From positions 59,737 to 123,736 of the forward strand of contig CACZAD010000003.1 in the NCBI GenBank assembly GCA_902779055.1: DNA of 64,000 nt. Direction: 5' to 3'. Every line of letters begins with the position of its first letter. Within the stretch, counting starts at the first letter, position 1. The notes below the pieces were generated by a model that saw only the letters and a list, made by a program, of their open reading frames with translations, was not told the DNA's origin and ran no database searches. Position numbers and translations under genes: made by a program. Source of the DNA: Fibrobacter succinogenes (GTDB lineage Bacteria; Fibrobacterota; Fibrobacteria; Fibrobacterales; Fibrobacteraceae). Below, piece by piece: positions 19,360 through 27,741 of the stretch.

Positions 19360-20274
19360 ATGTTGTATACAAAGACCTACAAGACTGTTGAAGAACAGGC
19401 TGACTTGCTGATACGGCGGGGGCTTGTTTGCAATCGTGATACTTTGATAGAACGCCTGAATTGGATAAATTATTATCGTTTGTCTGGATACCTTTTCCCT
19501 TTTCGAAAGCCTAATTCTGATGACTTTGTCGAGGGGACGAATCTTGATCAGGTTTGGGAACGCTATTGTTTTGACAGAAAGTTCAGACTGTTGATGTTGG
19601 ATGGTATTGCTAGGATTGAAGTCGGTTTAAAGACTGCTATAGTTCTGGTGTTTGCGCGAAAATATGGCCCTTTTGGTTATAAAGTCCGGGAAAATCTGCC
19701 AAATATTTCGTATGAAGAATTTTTAAATCTGCAAAAGTCTATGCTTATGGAAATGGAGCGTAGTAAGGCTCCGTATGTTGTTGCTTTTAAAACAAAATAC
19801 GGTGATTCTGAAGAAAATCTGCCTTTATGGATGGCTATAGAGCTTATGACTTTTGGTTCTATGCTCAAGTTTTATGAGGGTATGCATAAAAACTTGCAGA
19901 ATGAAATCTCGATGGCGTTCTCGCAACAGAAAGCTGCGTTCATTTCATGGATGAAGTCGTTAAACGTGGTCCGCAATATTTGTGCTCACCATGAGCGCCT
20001 CTGGAACCGTATATTGGGTGTGACTCCTATCTTGTACCCTAAAAACAAGGCGAAAAAACGCCAAAGTAAGTGGTTTGCCCCGGTTCCTGTGGACAATAAG
20101 CGTGTGTTCGCCTCCATAACGCTTGTGCTTGAGCTTCTGTCTGTTATGGCGCCGAAATCTGGTTGGAAAAAACGTCTGCTTGAACTTCTCGAGAGTTATC
20201 CTAACATCCCTCTTTGTGAAATGGGGTTCCCCGAAGATTGGAAAAAAACACCGTTTTTTGCGGAGGCCGCCTAA
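19360..20274 (+). CDS. Abi_2-family abortive-infection protein (AbiD/AbiF-like HEPN RNase)
   Basis: The protein has 304 residues. The opening KTYKTVEEQADLLIRRGLV...LNWINYYRLSGYLFPF is the Abi_2 signature. The HEPN-type catalytic motif R-x4-H is present at R205 and H210 (VVRNICAHHERLWNR). Abi_2 proteins halt phage-infected cells, and the HEPN motif suggests RNA cleavage. Start 19360 follows GAGGGG; the earlier in-frame GTG falls inside the terminator of the upstream RNA. It is more AT-rich than its neighbours and lies between two bacillosamine-type genes, so it looks inserted. Its stop overlaps the next start (TAATG), and its last codons contain that gene's ribosome-binding site. Confidence 0.88.
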   Translation: MLYTKTYKTVEEQADLLIRRGLVCNRDTLIERLNWINYYRLSGYLFPFRKPNSDDFVEGTNLDQVWERYCFDRKFRLLMLDGIARIEVGLKTAIVLVFARKYGPFGYKVRENLPNISYEEFLNLQKSMLMEMERSKAPYVVAFKTKYGDSEENLPLWMAIELMTFGSMLKFYEGMHKNLQNEISMAFSQQKAAFISWMKSLNVVRNICAHHERLWNRILGVTPILYPKNKAKKRQSKWFAPVPVDNKRVFASITLVLELLSVMAPKSGWKKRLLELLESYPNIPLCEMGFPEDWKKTPFFAEAA

Positions 20275-20957
20275 TGTACGCCCGGTTCTTCAAGCGCCCC
20301 CTCGACTTTTGCTGTGCTTTGGCAGCCATCATCTGCCTGAGTCCGGTCCTCGTCGTGCTTACTGTCCTCGGCGCCATCAAGATGAAGGGCAACCCGTTCT
20401 TTACCCAGCCGCGCCCGGGCCTTAACGAAAAAATCTTCAAGCTCATCAAGTTTCGCACGATGACGAACGAAAAGGACGCGCAGGGGAACCTGCTCCCTGA
20501 CGACAAGCGACTGAACGCTTACGGCAAGTTTTTGCGTAGCACCAGCCTTGACGAACTCCCCGAACTGTTCAATATTCTTAAAGGCGATATGGCATTAATC
20601 GGGCCGAGACCGCAACTTGTACGCGATATGGTCTTTATGACTCCCGAACAGCGCAAGCGTCACTCTGTACGTCAGGGGCTTAGCGGACTTGCTCAAATAA
20701 GCGGCCGCAATGCGGTCACCTGGGAAGCTAAAATTGGTTACGACCTAAAATACATCAAGAAAATCTCCTTCCTTGGCGATGTAAAGATTATCCTCACTAC
20801 ACTTGGCAAGGTGTTCAAGCGCGACGGAATCACCGAAGAAGGTTGCGATACCGCCACTGACCTCGGCGACTACCTGCTCGCAATCGGCAAGATCACCCGC
20901 GAACAGTACGACCGCGGACAACAGGAGGCTAGGCGCCTCATCGCGGAGGCCGCCTGA
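20274..20957 (+). CDS. Initiating sugar-phosphate transferase, PglC-like
   Basis: This 227-residue monotopic phosphoglycosyl transferase moves a sugar-1-phosphate from UDP-sugar to undecaprenyl phosphate. It has one N-terminal re-entrant hydrophobic helix (PLDFCCALAAIICLSPVLVVLTVL), then KLIKFRTMT, the catalytic pair in TSLDELPELFNIL, GDMALIGPRPQL and LSGLAQISGRN. The short length without extra membrane helices fits PglC rather than WbaP. Together with PglE-like and GNAT genes it would start the repeat unit with a bacillosamine-type or FucNAc sugar. Start is at ATG 20274, overlapping the stop of abi_2; GGAGG lies 8 bases upstream, inside abi_2. Confidence 0.92.
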   Translation: MYARFFKRPLDFCCALAAIICLSPVLVVLTVLGAIKMKGNPFFTQPRPGLNEKIFKLIKFRTMTNEKDAQGNLLPDDKRLNAYGKFLRSTSLDELPELFNILKGDMALIGPRPQLVRDMVFMTPEQRKRHSVRQGLSGLAQISGRNAVTWEAKIGYDLKYIKKISFLGDVKIILTTLGKVFKRDGITEEGCDTATDLGDYLLAIGKITREQYDRGQQEARRLIAEAA

Positions 20958-21559
20958 TGCTCTACAAGCTAGCCCACATACTCCGCGACAGGTTCGGGTT
21001 TCTTTGGAACGTCGTCGAATGGCTCAACGCTTCGGTCTTTGCGTTGACCCACAGGGCGGCACTGAAGAAAATCCCAGAAATTTTGCAGGAATTCTCCGAC
21101 AAGTTTACCCTGCGGTTGGCTGAACCGACCGACGCGGCCCCCCTCGCCTCCTTCTTTGCCGAACAGCCCGAAGAATCCTTCAAGTTCTTTAAACCACACT
21201 CCTTCGACGAAAAAACGCTTTCAAAAATTATCAGGAATAAGGCTTTTCTTGCGTTCCTCATGCTGGAAGAGGATAAAATTGTGGGGTACTTTTTTTTGCG
21301 TTGTTTCGTGAATGGGAAATGCTTCAAGGGCTACATGGTCGCAGACGCCTACAGGGGCATGGGAATCGCGAAACTTGAAGGCTTCGCCATGAATAAGGTC
21401 AACGAAATTCTTGGTTTGCGTATGTTTGGCTCAATATCTCCTGAAAATTCGGCCTCTTTAGCGGTAGCCAAGGCTGTAAATGAAGTGAAAATCTTGAGTA
21501 CTTTGGAAAATGGAGACTATTATGTTGAATTTTTGCCGAAATCGAAATTGATTGCCTAG
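20957..21559 (+). CDS. GNAT acetyltransferase of the polysaccharide locus
   Basis: The 200-residue protein has a central GNAT fold: FTLRLAEPTDAAPLASFF, KAFLAFLMLEEDKIVGYFFLR, then the acetyl-CoA loop in VADAYRGMGIAKLEGFAM (a variant of R-x-x-G-x-G/A). A helix of 60 residues precedes it. Acetylation of the amino sugar made by the PglE-like enzyme is the natural role (PglD-equivalent, though from a different fold family). The start overlaps the stop of the transferase (TGATG). Confidence 0.75.
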   Translation: MLYKLAHILRDRFGFLWNVVEWLNASVFALTHRAALKKIPEILQEFSDKFTLRLAEPTDAAPLASFFAEQPEESFKFFKPHSFDEKTLSKIIRNKAFLAFLMLEEDKIVGYFFLRCFVNGKCFKGYMVADAYRGMGIAKLEGFAMNKVNEILGLRMFGSISPENSASLAVAKAVNEVKILSTLENGDYYVEFLPKSKLIA

Positions 21560-21569
21560 AGGTTAGCTT

Positions 21570-22790
21570 TTGAACATCCTTTTTCTGACATTAGTTCATA
21601 TAGACAATATCCTTGAAAAAGGCATCTATACCGACCTTATGCGCAAATTCCGCGATGAGGGACATTCGGTGTATATCGTGACACCCTACGAGCGCAAGTT
21701 TGGTAAGAAAACCGAACTAGTCGAATGTGATGGCGTGAAAATCTTGGGTGTAAAAACGCTGAACATCCAGAAGACCAATGTCGTTGAAAAAGGAATAGGA
21801 ACACTCCTTATAGAATCGCAGTATAAGTCTGCAATAAAAAAGTACCTAAAAGGTGTAAAATTTGATCTGGTACTTTATTCAACGCCTCCCATCACTTTTA
21901 CCAAGGTCATTAAATTCCTCAAAAAAGAAAATCCCCATATCATTTCATACCTATTGCTGAAGGATATATTTCCGCAGAATGCGGTTGATATCGGAATGTT
22001 TGGCAAGAATAGTTTATTCTACAAGATGTTCCGCAAGAAAGAAATTGAACTCTACAAGAATAGCGACTATATCGGCTGTATGTCGCCTGCGAATGTTAAG
22101 TTCGTGCTGGATTACAACGACTTTATTGACCCGAGACGTGTCGAAGTTGCTCCGAATTCTATTGATGTTGCGCCGGAAACTAGAAGTCCTGAAGAGATTG
22201 TACGGGAACGAACGGCAATTCGTGAAAAGTACAAACTTCCTTTAGACAGACCAATATTTATTTATGGCGGAAACCTTGGAAAACCTCAAGGAATACCTTT
22301 CTTGATAGATTGTCTGGATGCACTCAAAAATCGAAATGAGGTCTATTTTGCTATCGCAGGCGATGGAACTGAATTTGGCAAAATTCAGAATTGGATTAGT
22401 TGTTCTAAGCCACAAAATGTAACCTTATTCAAACGTCTGCCCAAAGACGATTACGAAATGCTTGCTCAAAATTGTGACGTGGGTTTGATTTTCCTTGATC
22501 ATCGATTCACGATTCCCAACTACCCGTCACGTTTGCTTTCATACCTTGCCGCAAAAATGCCAATAATTGCAGCAACGGATCCAAATACAGATATTGGGAA
22601 AATAGCTGAAGAAAATGGCTATGGCTATTGGTGCGAAAGTAATGATGTAAAAGCATTTGTTGCATGCGTTGATAAGATGCTTGCTAGTGATTGTAAAGTT
22701 TTGGGTATAGCGGGATATAAGTATTTACTGGAAAATTATCAGGTTGATAGAACATATAATGCTATTTTGTCGCATGTGAGGGTCGTATGA
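21570..22790 (+). CDS. wbuB: Glycosyltransferase group 1 (GT4), WbuB-like
   Basis: The 406-residue enzyme has the two Rossmann lobes of GT-B. MNILFLTLVHIDNILEKGIYTDLMRKFRDEGHSVYIVTP and YSTPPITFTKVIKFLKK resemble WbuB, the transferase for L-FucNAc in E. coli O26-type antigens. The C-lobe has PIFIYGGNLGKPQGI, VTLFKRLPKDDYEML and the E-equivalent donor loop around NYPSRLLSYLAAKMPIIAA. It starts with TTG at 21570, with AGAGG upstream. The transferred sugar is probably L-FucNAc or FucNAm, whose synthesis genes are in the same locus. Confidence 0.85.
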   Translation: MNILFLTLVHIDNILEKGIYTDLMRKFRDEGHSVYIVTPYERKFGKKTELVECDGVKILGVKTLNIQKTNVVEKGIGTLLIESQYKSAIKKYLKGVKFDLVLYSTPPITFTKVIKFLKKENPHIISYLLLKDIFPQNAVDIGMFGKNSLFYKMFRKKEIELYKNSDYIGCMSPANVKFVLDYNDFIDPRRVEVAPNSIDVAPETRSPEEIVRERTAIREKYKLPLDRPIFIYGGNLGKPQGIPFLIDCLDALKNRNEVYFAIAGDGTEFGKIQNWISCSKPQNVTLFKRLPKDDYEMLAQNCDVGLIFLDHRFTIPNYPSRLLSYLAAKMPIIAATDPNTDIGKIAEENGYGYWCESNDVKAFVACVDKMLASDCKVLGIAGYKYLLENYQVDRTYNAILSHVRVV

Positions 22791-22879
22791 AAATTCTCCA
22801 GATAAATAGCGTTTGTGGAATTTTCAGTAAGGTTAAGCTGTGGGACAAATTGGAAAAACATTTTGGTGAAATGAGGTGA
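22787..22879 (+). pseudogene. Stub of a GT4 glycosyltransferase N-terminus
   Basis: An ATG overlapping the previous stop opens a 30-codon frame beginning MKILQINSVCGIFSK. The first 12 residues match the start of the MKILQINSVCGIGSTGRI-type GT4 enzymes; the rest (LWDKLEKHFGEMR) is unrelated. The remainder of such an enzyme appears as misordered halves at 25446-26627, so this is a recombination remnant. It may still act as translational coupling for the next gene. Confidence 0.55.
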
Positions 22880-22882
22880 TGA

Positions 22883-24025
22883 ATGGGTGAAGTAAGAAAA
22901 TATCAAAGATGCACGCAGTGCGTGATGGATACGACCGATTCTAAAATCATTTTTGACGAAAATGGTGTTTGCGATCACTGCCGGAATTTTGAAAAAAATA
23001 TTAAGCCCTATTGGAAACCGCAGGAAAATCGTTTTGACGAATTGGAAAAAATTGCTGCGCAAATTCGCAAAGCAGGCAAAGGTCGTGATTACGATTGCAT
23101 TTTAGGGCTTTCCGGGGGTGCAGATAGTTCTTACCTCGCATACATTGCAAAAGAGATAATGCATTTAAGGCCTTTGGTGTTCGTTGTTGATACCGGTTGG
23201 AATCTGAATGTTGCAGTAGAAAATATTGAAAAGATTGTTAAGGGCCTAGATCTCGACATGTATACCGAGGTGGTCAATTGGAAAGAGATGGCCGACTTGC
23301 AACTTTCTTTCTTCAAAGCATCCATTTCATCTTGCGACCATCCGCAGGACCATGCCATTTTTGCAGCCCTATACAACTATGCCGTAAAGCACAAGATAAA
23401 ATATGTTTTGACAGGTTCCAACAGTGCCACGGAATTCATTCGCCCTCCTGTAGAATGGATTTACATGAATGATTCTGTGATGCTCAAGGATATCCATAAG
23501 CGTTTTGGCAAAGTTCCTCTAAAAACATATCCGCTATGCGGAATGTTGAAGTACCGAATTCTTTATCGTTATTTCTATGGAATGAAGCGCGTGTTCCCGC
23601 TAGACTATGTCGTTTACGACAAAGAAAAGGCTATGGAACTTTTGCACGAAAAATACGGATGGACCAAGTACGAAAACAAACATTACGAAAATGTGTTCAC
23701 TCGTTTCTTTGAAGGGTATTACCTTCCTCATAAATTCGGCTTCGACACAAGAAAGAACGTCTGCTCTACACAAATTTTGACAGGGACAATGACTAGGGAC
23801 GAGGCTTTGCGCATTTTGGAAAAGCCTCCTTACGACCCAGAACAGATGGAACTTGACAAGGAGTATGTTGCGAAGAAAATGGGAATTACGTCTGCTGAAT
23901 TTGACAAGATTATTGCTCAACCAAATAAGACTCCGGCCGATTATAAGAATCAAATGTGGATTATAAAGTTAGGTGTTTTCTTGTCTAAGCTTTGGGGCTC
24001 CGAAAACAGGAATTTGAGGGTCTAG
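22883..24025 (+). CDS. wbuX: N-acetyl-sugar amidotransferase (WbuX/WbpG/PseA family)
   Basis: The 380-residue enzyme has the N-terminal zinc-type cysteines (RCTQCVMDTTD...CDHCRNFE), followed by the PP-loop ATP pyrophosphatase motif GLSGGADSSY at about 75-85. It also has SCDHPQDHAIFAAL, TGSNSATE and IGTDTR-like KFGFDTRKN. It activates the acetamido group of a sugar with ATP and replaces oxygen with nitrogen from the HisH/HisF pair, giving an acetamidino group. The hisH and hisF copies follow at once. With fnlA-fnlC and WbuB in the locus, L-FucNAm is the predicted product. Confidence 0.9.
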   Translation: MGEVRKYQRCTQCVMDTTDSKIIFDENGVCDHCRNFEKNIKPYWKPQENRFDELEKIAAQIRKAGKGRDYDCILGLSGGADSSYLAYIAKEIMHLRPLVFVVDTGWNLNVAVENIEKIVKGLDLDMYTEVVNWKEMADLQLSFFKASISSCDHPQDHAIFAALYNYAVKHKIKYVLTGSNSATEFIRPPVEWIYMNDSVMLKDIHKRFGKVPLKTYPLCGMLKYRILYRYFYGMKRVFPLDYVVYDKEKAMELLHEKYGWTKYENKHYENVFTRFFEGYYLPHKFGFDTRKNVCSTQILTGTMTRDEALRILEKPPYDPEQMELDKEYVAKKMGITSAEFDKIIAQPNKTPADYKNQMWIIKLGVFLSKLWGSENRNLRV

Positions 24026-24027
24026 GA

Positions 24028-24648
24028 ATGATTGCGATACTTGACTACGGTCTCGGAAACCTTGGCTCCATAGCCAATATGCTCAAGGTTATTGGCGAAA
24101 AATCAAAAATAACCAGCAATAAAGACGAAATCAATGCTGCAGATGGACTTATTCTCCCTGGAGTTGGAGCGTTTGATGCTGGAATGCAAAAACTTAACGA
24201 AACTGGGCTTGCTCAAGTTGTTAAGGATTTTGCGGCAACAGGTCGCCCTGTTTTGGGCATTTGCCTTGGCATGCAACTGCTTGGCAAAAAAAGCGAAGAA
24301 GGGACACTCCCTGGGCTTAATCTGATTCCGTTTGAATGCGTAAGGTTTAACTTCGCCAGTGATTCGGAACTTAAGATTCCACACATGGGTTGGGATATTG
24401 TTGATTTCAAACAACTCCATCCATTGCTTGACAATTTGCAAGGTACACAAAGATATTACTTTGTCCATTCATTCCATGCTGTATGTGACCATGCCGAAAA
24501 TGTATTGATGACATGCGATTATGGTTATGAATTTGCAGCTTCTGTAGTCAATGGCAATGTTATCGGAGTTCAGTTTCATCCAGAAAAAAGCCACGATTTT
24601 GGCCTTGCTCTTTTTAGAAACTTTGTCGCCATGTGCAGGAGGGATTAA
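24028..24648 (+). CDS. hisH: HisH-like glutamine amidotransferase (WbuY)
   Basis: This 206-residue class I glutaminase supplies ammonia to its HisF partner. GICLGMQLL carries the nucleophilic cysteine, and VIGVQFHPEKSHDFGL the His and Glu of the triad; LPGVGAFDAG is also intact. Location between the sugar amidotransferase and hisF shows a role in sugar amidination rather than histidine synthesis. Start 24028 is preceded by TAGGA; an in-frame ATG at 23992 overlaps the previous gene. Confidence 0.93.
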   Translation: MIAILDYGLGNLGSIANMLKVIGEKSKITSNKDEINAADGLILPGVGAFDAGMQKLNETGLAQVVKDFAATGRPVLGICLGMQLLGKKSEEGTLPGLNLIPFECVRFNFASDSELKIPHMGWDIVDFKQLHPLLDNLQGTQRYYFVHSFHAVCDHAENVLMTCDYGYEFAASVVNGNVIGVQFHPEKSHDFGLALFRNFVAMCRRD

Positions 24649-24650
24649 CC

Positions 24651-25421
24651 GTGTTTACAAGACCTAGAATTATCCCTACATTACTCATTGACGATAGGGA
24701 TTTGATAAAGACAGTCCAGTTCGGGAAGCGGACATACCTTGGTGATCCGGTGAATGCCGTAAAGATATTTAACCGCAAGGAAATTGACGAACTCTCGATT
24801 TTGGATATCGGAGCGACAAAGAATGGTCGGGAACCCGATTACGAACTTTTAAAAGATATTGCCAGCGAAGCTTTTATGCCACTCAGCTACGGCGGAGGCA
24901 TTCAGACTGTAGAACAAATCCGTAATTTGCTCGCGATTGGTTATGAAAAGGTTGTTATCAACTCGGGACTGATCCGCAATCCTGAACTTGTCCGCCAGGC
25001 TGCGGTTCAGTTTGGTAGCCAAAGCATAGTCGCATCTATCGATGCCAAGAAAATAGATGGCGCATACAAGTGCTTTATTGCCGATGGAACTGAAAAGGTT
25101 GATATGGAACCGGTTGCTTTGGCGAAGCGCGCCGAAGAACTTGGGGCTGGAGAAATCATAATCAATTCAATTGATAATGACGGAATGATGGCCGGTTATG
25201 ATATAAACCTTGTGCAAAGTATCGCCTGTGCGGTCAAGGTTCCGGTAATCGCTATTGGTGGTGCTGGCGGAATAAGCGATTTGGAAAAGGTTCTGCATCA
25301 AGGACATGCCCATGCCGCCGCAGGTGGAAGTATGTTTGTTTACTATGGCAAGTTAAAAGCTGTGCTGATTACGGCTCCTAGCGAACAAGAATTGACAGAT
25401 GCAGGCATTTATAGAAATTGA
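24651..25421 (+). CDS. hisF: HisF-like cyclase subunit (WbuZ)
   Basis: This 256-residue TIM barrel is the partner of the HisH-like protein and delivers ammonia. RPRIIPTLLIDDRDLIKTVQF, ELSILDIGATKNG, LSYGGGI, VVINSGLIRNPELV, ASIDAKKI and the late IAIGGAGGISDL phosphate loop are intact. I chose GTG 24651, 9 bases after AGGAGGG, rather than ATG 24633 inside hisH. As with hisH, the context points to amidino-sugar synthesis. The downstream spacer is only 24 bp. Confidence 0.93.
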   Translation: MFTRPRIIPTLLIDDRDLIKTVQFGKRTYLGDPVNAVKIFNRKEIDELSILDIGATKNGREPDYELLKDIASEAFMPLSYGGGIQTVEQIRNLLAIGYEKVVINSGLIRNPELVRQAAVQFGSQSIVASIDAKKIDGAYKCFIADGTEKVDMEPVALAKRAEELGAGEIIINSIDNDGMMAGYDINLVQSIACAVKVPVIAIGGAGGISDLEKVLHQGHAHAAAGGSMFVYYGKLKAVLITAPSEQELTDAGIYRN

Positions 25422-25445
25422 TGGAAATTTTTTGCGTGATGCGTT

Positions 25446-26627
25446 ATGACGGATAATTATATAATTCTACCCAAAACAGCAGACCAAACGCTATTGGCTA
25501 AATATTACTCGTTAGCCGATGTGTTTGTATTATGTAGTCAAAAAGAAACATACTCATTGACTTGCGCAGAGGCTTTATGTTGTGGAACCTTAGTTGTTGG
25601 TTTTAAATGTGGTGCTCCTGAAACTGTTTTTAAAGAACCATTTGCAAGGTTTGTTGATTATGGCGATATAAGTGGAATAAAAAATATTGTAGCTCAAATT
25701 GGTTTAAAAAAAAATAGTGAACTTGCAGAAAATGCACGAAAGGAATATTCAAAAGATACCATGACCAAACGGTACATGGAAACTTATGACCGTGGCGGCC
25801 GAAAGGAAAGGGTCTTGCTGCTTGATGTCAACTGCAAGGGATCTTCTACGGGGAAGATTGTTTACGACTTGTACACGAACTTACGAGCCGATGGACGAGC
25901 TGCTGCAATTTGCTATGGTCGTGGGGAAAATATTGAAGAAGAAAATATATACAAGTTTGGCCTAGACTGGGAAACGAATATCCATGCGGGGCTCTCTCGC
26001 ATTACGGGATACAACGGATATTTCTCGTATTTTTCGACTCGGAGGCTGATTAACTATATTGAGCAATTCAAACCCGACTTGATTCATATCCATGAACTTC
26101 ACGCTTATTTTGTAAATATCAAGCCACTTATAGAATACATCAAGTCCAAGAATATTCCTGTAGTTTGGACATTCCACTGCGAATACATGTATACTGGTAA
26201 ATGCGGGCATGCATATGAATGTAAGAATTACCAAAATGAATGTGGTAACTGCCCCGCTGTAAAAGATTATCCCAAGAGCTTGTGGCTTGACAAAACCCGG
26301 CAAATGCTTGAAATGAAAAAGAAACTGCTTGGGGACTGGAACTTTACGATTGTTACTCCATCGCAGTGGCTCGCAGACAGGGTAAAGACCTCTTTTTTGA
26401 AGGATAAGGAAATTAAGGTCATTCATAATGGGATTGATACAAATGTATTCCACCCCGTTGATGCGAATGATTTGAAGAAGGAACTGAATATTCCTGAAAA
26501 CAGTAAGGTTGTTCTTGCTGTTGCCCCAAACATCATGTCAGAAAGTAAAGGCGGAAAGTGGGTGTTGAAACTTGCTGAAAAAATGAAAAACGAAAATGTT
26601 TTTTTTGTTCTTGTGGGAGCTTTGTAA
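25446..26627 (+). CDS. Chimeric, misordered GT4 glycosyltransferase (probably inactive)
   Basis: The 393-residue frame joins two parts in the wrong order. Residues 1-115 (ADQTLLAKYYSLADVFVLCSQKETYSLTCAEALCCGT...) are the C-terminal donor-binding lobe of a GT4 enzyme. Residues 118-393 (VLLLDVNCKGSSTGKIVYDLYTNLRADG...IHELHAYFVNI...WTFHCEYMYTGKCGHAYECKNY...VTPSQWLADRV...VIHNGID) are the N-terminal part of a related enzyme and stop at FFVLVGAL, just where the missing C-lobe should continue. It looks like a recombination product of tandem copies, with the first copy's head surviving as the 22787-22879 stub. Activity is doubtful because neither half is joined normally. Confidence 0.7.
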   Translation: MTDNYIILPKTADQTLLAKYYSLADVFVLCSQKETYSLTCAEALCCGTLVVGFKCGAPETVFKEPFARFVDYGDISGIKNIVAQIGLKKNSELAENARKEYSKDTMTKRYMETYDRGGRKERVLLLDVNCKGSSTGKIVYDLYTNLRADGRAAAICYGRGENIEEENIYKFGLDWETNIHAGLSRITGYNGYFSYFSTRRLINYIEQFKPDLIHIHELHAYFVNIKPLIEYIKSKNIPVVWTFHCEYMYTGKCGHAYECKNYQNECGNCPAVKDYPKSLWLDKTRQMLEMKKKLLGDWNFTIVTPSQWLADRVKTSFLKDKEIKVIHNGIDTNVFHPVDANDLKKELNIPENSKVVLAVAPNIMSESKGGKWVLKLAEKMKNENVFFVLVGAL

Positions 26628-26628
26628 T

Positions 26629-27732
26629 ATGGATATTTTGTTTTTTTCAAACATCCCGTCACCTTATTTTGTGGCTTATGTAAATGAATTAGGAAAACTA
26701 GCAGATGTAACCGCTGTTTATGAAGATTTATCGTATAAAGACCGTGATGCTAGTTGGAAGTCTTTTAAATCCCCTAACGCAAGGTCGATTATTTTGAAGG
26801 GCCTTTCGCTAGGTGAAGGGAGAAAAATATCTTTTTACCCATTTAAACTTATTTGGAAATTCAGAAAATCGAGAATAATTATAGCGAATCCTACAACGCT
26901 ATGTGGTATATTGTGCATTTTTTTCTGCAAGTTGCTTCGTATACCATTTATTATTCAGAGTGAAGGCGGGCTGCCGAAAGATGGAAAGGGGTTGAAGGAA
27001 CATTTTAAGAAATTTTTGATGCAAGGAGCCGCTTTGTATTTGAGCGGGATGACTCCTGAACGCGATTACTTTTTAACATATGGCGCTCCTATAGAAAAGA
27101 TTAAACAATACCCATTTGCTTCCTTATATAAAAGAGACTTTCCTAAAGAGCTATTAAGCTTGCAAGAAAAGGAATGCTTGAGAAAAGAATTGGGAATAAC
27201 TGAAAAAAATGTTATCCTTTTTGTGGGACAATTTATTTATAGAAAAGGTATCGATATTTTATTAGAATCTTTGTCCCAAATTCATTCTGAAGTGGGGGTG
27301 TATTTGGTGGGTGGGGAATCTAAGCAAGAGTATCAGGATATTATTGATAAATATAATTTGAAAAATATCCATTTTGTAAATTTTATACAATTAGATGTGC
27401 TAAAAAAATATTATATGGCTGCAGATTTTTTTGTTTTGCCAACGAGAGAAGACACGTGGGGGCTGGTTGTTAATGAAGCCATGTCTTATGGCTTGCCTGT
27501 GATAACTACAAATCGTTGTGTTGCAGGGATTGAATTAATTGAAAACGATGTAAATGGTTATGTGATCTCAACAGATGATTCATTTGCTCTTTCTAAAAAA
27601 ATCGAATATCTTCTTGAAAATCCAAATCTTCGAGATCAGATGGCTTTGAATAATTTTGAAAAAATAAAAGATTATAACTATGAAAATATGGCTCGTGCAA
27701 TATACAGCCATTTGCAGTCTCTTGATGCTTAA
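26629..27732 (+). CDS. Glycosyltransferase family 4
   Basis: The 367-residue GT-B enzyme starts MDILFFSNIPSPYFVAYVNELGK. The C-lobe has NVILFVGQFIYRKGIDILLESL, the VYLVGGESKQEY strand and the donor loop FVLPTREDTWGLVVNEAMSYGLPVI with the conserved Glu pair. It is complete and adds one sugar of the repeat unit. Start 26629 follows GGGAG inside the preceding chimeric gene. Low GC, like its neighbours. Confidence 0.88.
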   Translation: MDILFFSNIPSPYFVAYVNELGKLADVTAVYEDLSYKDRDASWKSFKSPNARSIILKGLSLGEGRKISFYPFKLIWKFRKSRIIIANPTTLCGILCIFFCKLLRIPFIIQSEGGLPKDGKGLKEHFKKFLMQGAALYLSGMTPERDYFLTYGAPIEKIKQYPFASLYKRDFPKELLSLQEKECLRKELGITEKNVILFVGQFIYRKGIDILLESLSQIHSEVGVYLVGGESKQEYQDIIDKYNLKNIHFVNFIQLDVLKKYYMAADFFVLPTREDTWGLVVNEAMSYGLPVITTNRCVAGIELIENDVNGYVISTDDSFALSKKIEYLLENPNLRDQMALNNFEKIKDYNYENMARAIYSHLQSLDA

Positions 27733-27741
27733 GGTGTTGAT

